64,000 nucleotides of DNA from Patiria miniata (lineage: Eukaryota; Echinodermata; Asteroidea; Valvatida; Asterinidae). Of this stretch, positions 58,390-64,000 are shown piece after piece (position 1 is the first letter of the stretch; every line of letters begins with the position of its first letter). The stretch covers positions 3,968,001 through 4,032,000 of the forward strand of contig NW_024037053.1 in NCBI RefSeq assembly GCF_015706575.1, in the 5' to 3' direction. The position numbers and the translations under genes were made by a program. The notes below the pieces were generated by a model. The model made no database searches, was not told where the DNA came from, and was given only the letters and a program-made list of their open reading frames with translations.

Positions 58390-58782
58390 ACCTACTAAAA
58401 CAGGATGAAAATAGGTTTTAAAGATGGTTGAGAGAGAAAAAAAGGATAAAGGTAGCACGGGACTTACAGATAAGGTTTACATGAAAATAAAAAATCAACC
58501 AACACTTCAAGTTTTGGTTTTGCCCCACTGCACTGCAACATGACACTATCCAACTTAAAGCTCATTCGTGATGACAGGTCACATGCATGTTACCACACAA
58601 TGATGTGAAAGTACACTCATTTGTTGTCCGATATATTAAAAGACAGGTCAACGAACATTCCGTCAACCAAGAATTTTCAGGGATGTATTTCAGTCCATCA
58701 CAAGTCGTCTACTTCGAATTCAAGTTACAAACTATCCACCTGAGCTTTGACAAAGATATTCCTTGTTATTGTGCATCCACTA

Positions 58783-59049
58783 TAACTTGTAACTGGACTT
58801 GTGATTTACTTGTGACTGGACTTGTGATTTACTTGTGATTTACTTGTGACTGGACTTGTGATTTACTTGTGACTAAACTTGTGATTTAACTTGTGATTTA
58901 CTTGTGACTGGACTTGTGATGGACTTGTAAGCTGGACTTGTGATTTACTTGTGATTGGACTTGTGATTTACTTGTACATGTCATTTATTTGTAACTGGAC
59001 TTGGGATTTACTTGTAACTGGACTTGTGGTTTACTCGTGACTGGGCTTG
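58783..59049 (+). repeat. Minisatellite, unit close to TGGACTTGTGATTTACTTGTGAC
   Basis: About a dozen imperfect units built from ACTTGTGATTTACTTGTGAC and GGACTTGTGATTTAC. The flank after gene 2 has only about one unit (~33237-33280), so the array expanded after the units separated. Confidence 0.8.
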
Positions 59050-60113
59050 AAATGGACTCAACACCAACATCCCTGGATATATTTGTACATTTATATTGCT
59101 TCATAGGTTTATTGTAAGTATACCGTGGCAGCTATAAGAAGAATTAGCTTTTGCGAGATATCAGCTTTGAGTTCTTATGGAAATAGCTTATAATAGTGGC
59201 TACCTCATGTAGTTTATAACTTCTTCTTATTTTGTCTGATCTTGGGTATAAATTAAATATTACACTGGATATACAAAAGTATAGCCTTTTTGTATATAAA
59301 TAGTTACATTCAATTGTTTTCTAGAACTGAATTTTTATTTATCTTCAAAATGACATGTAAATAACGAACTAGTTATAACTACACACGTATTTATAACTTC
59401 CTCACTTCTTATTTTGTCGGACTATGGGTATTTAGATTCATAGTACTGCACTGGATACACAGTCTATTGATTAAATACATGATTTCATTCGTTTGCTGTG
59501 GATTTTAATTATAATGGCTGTATATCATTTAATTCATCGGCATACAGGAATGTTCAATATGAGCAATGTACTCAGAGCGACAAATAAAATATGGTAATGT
59601 GTTAAGCAAAAAATTTGGTACCATGTAGAACTGTTCTGCGGCTCATTTTTATCACACTCCATGCCCGAAAATGATATTGCTGTTTTATGGCGGAAGGCCT
59701 TTATGTCCGGAAATTACACCACTCATTCTAGAAATTGGCAAAATTTTAATCTGAAGCCAAGGCTCAGACTTGTCGTCTTTAACTAAGCCGAAGTTAATGG
59801 GCACTCCAGATTGACTTTTAGCACAATAAATCAAGTGACAAAATAAAACATAAATAAATTATACAGCCATACTTCCTTATTCGATAGTGTTGCTTCCCTT
59901 TGCGAAGAAAAAAATGGTGCTAAAAAATAACCGCAATGCCTTTTTCTTTACAAAAAACCTCATTGCAGAAATTAATCATGATACGGCAATACCACAAAGA
60001 AATGCATCACTTTATGATATAGTGCCAGTAAATCAAGTTACACAATATAAAATATAATAACGGCACTTCCCAGTCCAAAGTACAATATACAGCCATATTT
60101 CCTTATTGGAAAT

Positions 60114-61373
60114 ACTAGTGCAGTGCCCGTCTAAAATGTGCATGTTCGGGAAACGCAAATTGCTTTGCCGCTGGTATAGGTTGCATACTCTTGCAGAGTT
60201 TTTGAGAACTGCTCGTGCAAACAACGCACGCTATTCAATGGTGTTGTTTTCACAGGTTGAAGGCACACTTACGTCAAAGTTTGTGCCAAGTTTGAAGTTC
60301 GACCACCTACAATGGTCGCTCAGTCGACTTCAAAAATAATGTGCCCGTGTAGATTCGGAAACATGGTATGCAGTGCTATTCACCCATTGATCCATTAGTA
60401 TTCACCCATACTGGACAATGTATCGCCCTGCAATGCACGTGCGCGTGCCCGTCCATTTTGCATTGTTTGCGTCATATTGAGCACGCGCGCTTTAGCTTAA
60501 ACATGACGTAAACAATTGAAAAGAACGGCAGTGCGTGCGGGTGTTATGTTCTAAGCTATATACTGCCACGTTTACCTCAGAAAATACTGCTTTTTGCAGC
60601 TTTTTCGAGAACCGCTGGTCCAAACAACTTCAAACTTTGCACTGCACATTCTGGTGTCCCGAAAAATATACCCGCCGATTTTCAACTTCATACGGTGCCC
60701 GGTTCTGGAGATAATCGACGGACAGACAGACAGACAGAGATTCCTGGAATTATAGTAAGACTAGTGCAGGGCCAGTCGAAAATGTGCGTATTTCGGAAGG
60801 GGCAGTTGAGAACTGCAGCTCGTGCAAATAACGCACATTATTCAATGGTGTGAACGCACACTCGCAAGTTAAACGCACAAAATGTCGTCACCCCCGGCGC
60901 TGATATTTACCCCTACTGGACAATATGGTATCGCCCTACAACTGTAGGGCGTAGTTGTAGGGCGATACCATATTGTATTAGAGTTGCTCAGTCGACCGCC
61001 TACATACAGTGCAGTGATGGTTGCTCAGTTGACTACAAAATGCATGTGCCCGTGCATACCACTCGCGTACGTACGAAGACATGGCGTGCAGTGCTATCGC
61101 CCTACAATGTGCCCGTCCCGTTTCCATTGTTGCGTCATATTAAGCTGGCGCGCTCTTGCTCAAACATGACGTAAACAATTGAAAAGAACAGCAGTGCGTG
61201 GTGTTCTAGGCTATATTCTGGCGCGCTAGGCCTCAGAAAATGCTGCTTTTTTGCAGCTTTTTCGAAAACCGCTCATCCAAACCACTTCAAACTTGACACT
61301 GCACATTCGGTTGTCCCGAGCAATACACCCGCCGATTTTCAACTTCATACGGTGCCCAGTTCTGGAGATAATC

Positions 61374-61405
<32 letters not shown>

Positions 61406-62061
61406 GACAGACAGACAGAGATTCCTTGAATTGTAGTATAGACTAGTGCAGGGCCAGTTGAAAATGTGCCTGTTCGGGAGGGGCAAGTTTTGAAAACTGC
61501 TCGTGCAAACAACGCACGCGATTCAATGGTGTTGTTTTGACAGGTTGAACGCACACTCACGTCAAAGTTTGTGCCAAGTTTGAAGTTCGACCGCCTACAA
61601 TGGTCGCTCAGTCGACTGCAAAAATAATGTGCCCGTGCAGCCACCACGTACGTGTACATACGGAAACGTGGTATGCAGTGCTATTCACCCATACTGGACA
61701 ATGGTATCGCCCTACAATGCACGTGCGCGTGCCCGTCCTTTTTGCATTGTTTGCGTCATATTGAGCACGCGCGCTCTTGCTTTAACATGACGTAAACAAT
61801 TGAAAAGAACATCAGTGCGCGCCGGGCTCTAGGCTATATTCTGGCGCGCTGGGCCTCAGAAAATACTGCTTTTTTGCAGCTTTTTCGACAACCGCTGGTC
61901 CAAACCACTTCAAACTCGACACTGCACATTCTGCTGTCCCGAGCAAAAAACCCGCCGATTTTTAACTTCATACGTCGCCCGGTTCTGGAGATAATCGGCG
62001 GACAGACAGACAGACAGACAGACGGACAGACAGACAGAGATTCCTTGAATTGTAGTATAGA
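60114..62061. mobile_element. Three tandem ~620-670 base repeats ending in (GACA)n
   Basis: Units start with CTAGTGCAG at about 60114, 60769 and 61442. Each ends with a GACAGACAGACA run followed by AGATTCCTTGAATTGTAGTA. The flank after gene 2 is uninterrupted at the site (TTATTGGAAATATAACG at ~34130), so the whole block is an insertion into the gene 3 unit. The interior repeats words such as ATTTTCAACTTCATACGGTG and GACGTAAACAATTGAAAAGA. Cys-rich open frames across the GACA runs are artefacts. Family unknown. Confidence 0.7.
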
Positions 62062-62440
62062 TAACGTGCGTTGATTCTCTTTGTGCGGTAAAAAATATTG
62101 TTTTCCTTACAAAAAAGTCGTGAGATTTGCAGAAAAGAATCATGACAAGGCTATGCCGCCCAAAAAAATGCATCAGTTTGTGAATATAGTGCCAAAAATG
62201 ATCGTTGTTGGTATATCAACAAAAAGAGAGCTTTTTATCCGGCCATTAATGAGTTGTTGAAATTACATGTTGGTCACTTACAATGATATTACAACCTTAA
62301 CTAAAGAAGAGACAAATCAAGTTTAATTTAAACAGATTGCAATGTTACTTTATTGTTTGAAATGTGATTTGTATTGTACATGAATATGAAGATAAAAAAA
62401 TATCAAACCGAATACTGACCCATAAACCACAGAATAAGGA

Positions 62441-62606
62441 CAAAAAATGTAAATTCTGCGGGGAAACACTGTGTTTACAATTGGAACAATTCCAAAAGGA
62501 TGTTGAAGACTTGTCTCAACTAGGTTTACTTCCGAGCAGAAACAAACATGACTCGGCGGTTGCTTACTTGTACAGGGTTAAGATCACTTTTAGTTTTGGT
62601 TTGTAA
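62441..62606 (+). other. Conserved short open frame (C-x-x-C), copy B
   Basis: Encodes CKFCGETLCLQLEQFQKDVE and DLSQLGLLPSRNKHD, ending at TAA 62604-62606. The frame is also open upstream to an ATG at 62364. Paralogue of 34499-34699. See that entry for the conservation argument. Confidence 0.35.
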
Positions 62607-63007
62607 TTAAATAATGACGTTAGCCAACTCTACATGGATATAACACACGTGGGTCGAACTGTGAATTCCCCTTCCTTGATACATGTGTGTATATTGTTAT
62701 AGATACTATGTAATTGATCATGAGTGGGGTTTTTTTAAGTGCGGGGTTAGCGGTGCAGGACAAAGTTAATAGTGAAACATTTACGTCTCTCGGTCGCAAA
62801 ATATCAAATGAACTTATGGTCACTGTTTACCATCACTTTTTAATGTCCCTTTGTCAATTTCAGTTTCTGATAAATTGCAAAATGTTATTCAATATTTGAC
62901 TTTTAATTTCCTAATAATGAAAATGATACGTGGATGCTCTGTGTAATCAACTCTTCAAAGACCAAATGGATTCTGAAACGCACCAGGTTTCAACTTATCA
63001 CTTCCGT

Positions 63008-63118
63008 AATAATTATTACTATTAATTGGTTTATTTCAATCTCCCATCACAGTCAGAAGGCTGAATTGTGGGCAGATTTACATTGAAAACATTAAAAAGT
63101 AGACGGAGGTAAAATATT
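63008..63118 (+). mobile_element. SINE-like insertion in the gene 4 promoter
   Basis: AATAATTATTACTATTAATT, TTATTTCAATCTCCCATCAC and GAAGGCTGAATTGTGGGCAG. Same site as in genes 2 and 3. Confidence 0.6.
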
Positions 63119-63420
63119 ATACACAACTATTTTTATTTTATGTTGAGAAGATTTTGCTACATATTAACTTCAACTAGCACGTATTTTACTGTATAACCCG
63201 CAACAATGAAACTTCCTTGCGATCAGCATACGCGATTTTCAGGCCTTCAAAACTAAGGGTACGAAACAAAATACTAATTCGTTGACTGTAAAGTGCTTGT
63301 ATTGTTTGTTATGATACTAGACATGCACCATGTTATTTGGATTCCTGTCAAATGTTCGCTCATTTATTCATTCTTTGACAATTTATGGTTTTTGTGGTGC
63401 TCATATCTTAATGAGATGTT

Positions 63421-63549
63421 TCGACAGAAGGAATTAACTGTGCTCTGTCGACCAGGAAGTAATTGAGGCATTATTTGCTGTCCTTGCTATGGAACTCCAC
63501 ACATTAAATACACAGTCGCTTACAACGAGCCGCAGTACATGAGCGGCAG
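63421..63549 (+). promoter_or_regulatory. Conserved promoter/5' leader module of gene 4
   Basis: GACAGAAGGAATTAACTGTG, GACCAGGAAGTAATTGAGGC, GCTATGGAACTCCACACATT, the TATA-like word as TTAAATAC, and ATGAGCGGCAG. It ends 176 bases before the ATG. Confidence 0.5.
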
Positions 63550-63725
63550 CAGCACATCCAGGTTCCCCTTGATGTGAACTTGCATACAAAGAACATTTTT
63601 GAAAAGGCTTTGAAAACAGTATTCAGCTACGTCACGCTTGAGGGGAAACAGGGGCTGTTGACTGGGCTCGGTGGTAGAACGTTGAAATAACAGAACTGCT
63701 TGTAGGCCTTCGAGTAGGTCTAACA

Positions 63726-63798
63726 ATGGCGTCGGTTTTACGCTGGGATCGTATCGGTCTGATGTTGCTGTTGATGAACGCTTGTCTTCTTAACGGGG
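63726..63798 (+). CDS. Gene 4: first exon (signal peptide) of a further array member, cut by window end
   Basis: ATG at 63726, encoding [20 protein letters not shown] then LLNG, phase 1 donor GTAAGC at 63799. Closest in text to genes 1 and 3. Intron 1 runs to the window end. Whether it is a full receptor or a short form like gene 2 cannot be told here. Confidence 0.8.
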
Positions 63799-64000
63799 GT
63801 AAGCAAACCAGGAGTAGACTTCCTCAACTTAATTAGTTATCTTTTTTAAACTTTCACTATTGACTGCGTTTATTAAAGAGAAGTGTTCCTTTCGAATCAA
63901 ATACGATATCCCCAAATGCATTGTAGAGTAGATTTTATTAGTATTGTTGCTTGTAGAATGTTAGCTTTTTATCAACCGATCATGTCACTTCAAAGGTCCC

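Noticed and set aside
61226..61659. Cys/Leu/Ser-rich open frames (CLSVCLSVCLSV pattern) near 61.3 and 62.0 kb
   Set aside because: They are read through the (GACA)n microsatellite ends of the tandem trimer.
1..64000. CRISPR arrays, operons, riboswitches or bacterial mobile elements
   Set aside because: The sequence is plainly eukaryotic with spliced genes; the tandem repeats seen have no CRISPR-like fixed spacers.

Overview
The window looks like genomic DNA from a marine invertebrate deuterostome, most likely an echinoderm. This is inferred, not proven. Genes are split into many short exons with GT-AG introns, the DNA is AT-rich with many dispersed repeats, the TAGGCCTA word recurs, and the coding content is a Tie/TEK-type receptor tyrosine kinase of deuterostome character. 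All recognisable genes lie on the + strand. No bacterial, organellar or viral genes were seen.

The region is a head-to-tail tandem array of one gene family. Start codons lie at 980, 27029, 35836 and 63726, each at the end of a near-identical signal-peptide exon and behind a conserved promoter/5' leader block. Gene 1 (980-22432, 30 exons, 1476 aa by hand splicing) encodes signal peptide, two fucolectin-type (FTP, F5/8C-like) lectin domains, two Ig-like domains, three Tie-type EGF domains, three FN3 domains plus a membrane-proximal segment, a TM helix and a Tie-like kinase. Gene 2 (27029-31308, 4 exons, 174 aa) keeps only the signal peptide and the first lectin domain. It ends at a stop just before the exon 4 donor, and the rest of the gene has been deleted. 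Gene 3 (35836-53933, 24 exons, 1218 aa) is a full receptor kinase with one lectin domain and without the membrane-proximal exons 18-20. Gene 4 begins at 63726 and runs off the window. The first ~130 bases match the intergenic flank of the other units, so the array probably continues upstream too.

Intergenic stretches (22433-26200, 31309-34800, 53934-62700) are diverged copies of one flank, carrying 3' UTR-like sequence, a short conserved open frame near 34.5 and 62.5 kb, and mobile elements. Because the units are paralogous, several insertions can be read against an empty site in a sister unit: a hAT-like MITE (54208-54523), a Harbinger-like element (56195-57054), a tandem trimer (60114-62061) and an inverted-repeat element in intron 3 of gene 3 (42712-43365). 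A SINE-like insertion sits in the promoters of genes 2, 3 and 4 but not gene 1, so it marks the order of duplication.

Working idea (inference): this is a diversifying family of lectin-Tie receptors, in which a carbohydrate-binding head is joined to an otherwise Tie-like kinase. The copies vary by whole-cassette loss (all ectodomain borders are phase 1), by change in a lectin loop at the exon 3/4 junction, by changed SH2-type tyrosine motifs, and by reduction to a secreted single-lectin form that could act as a decoy or free lectin.
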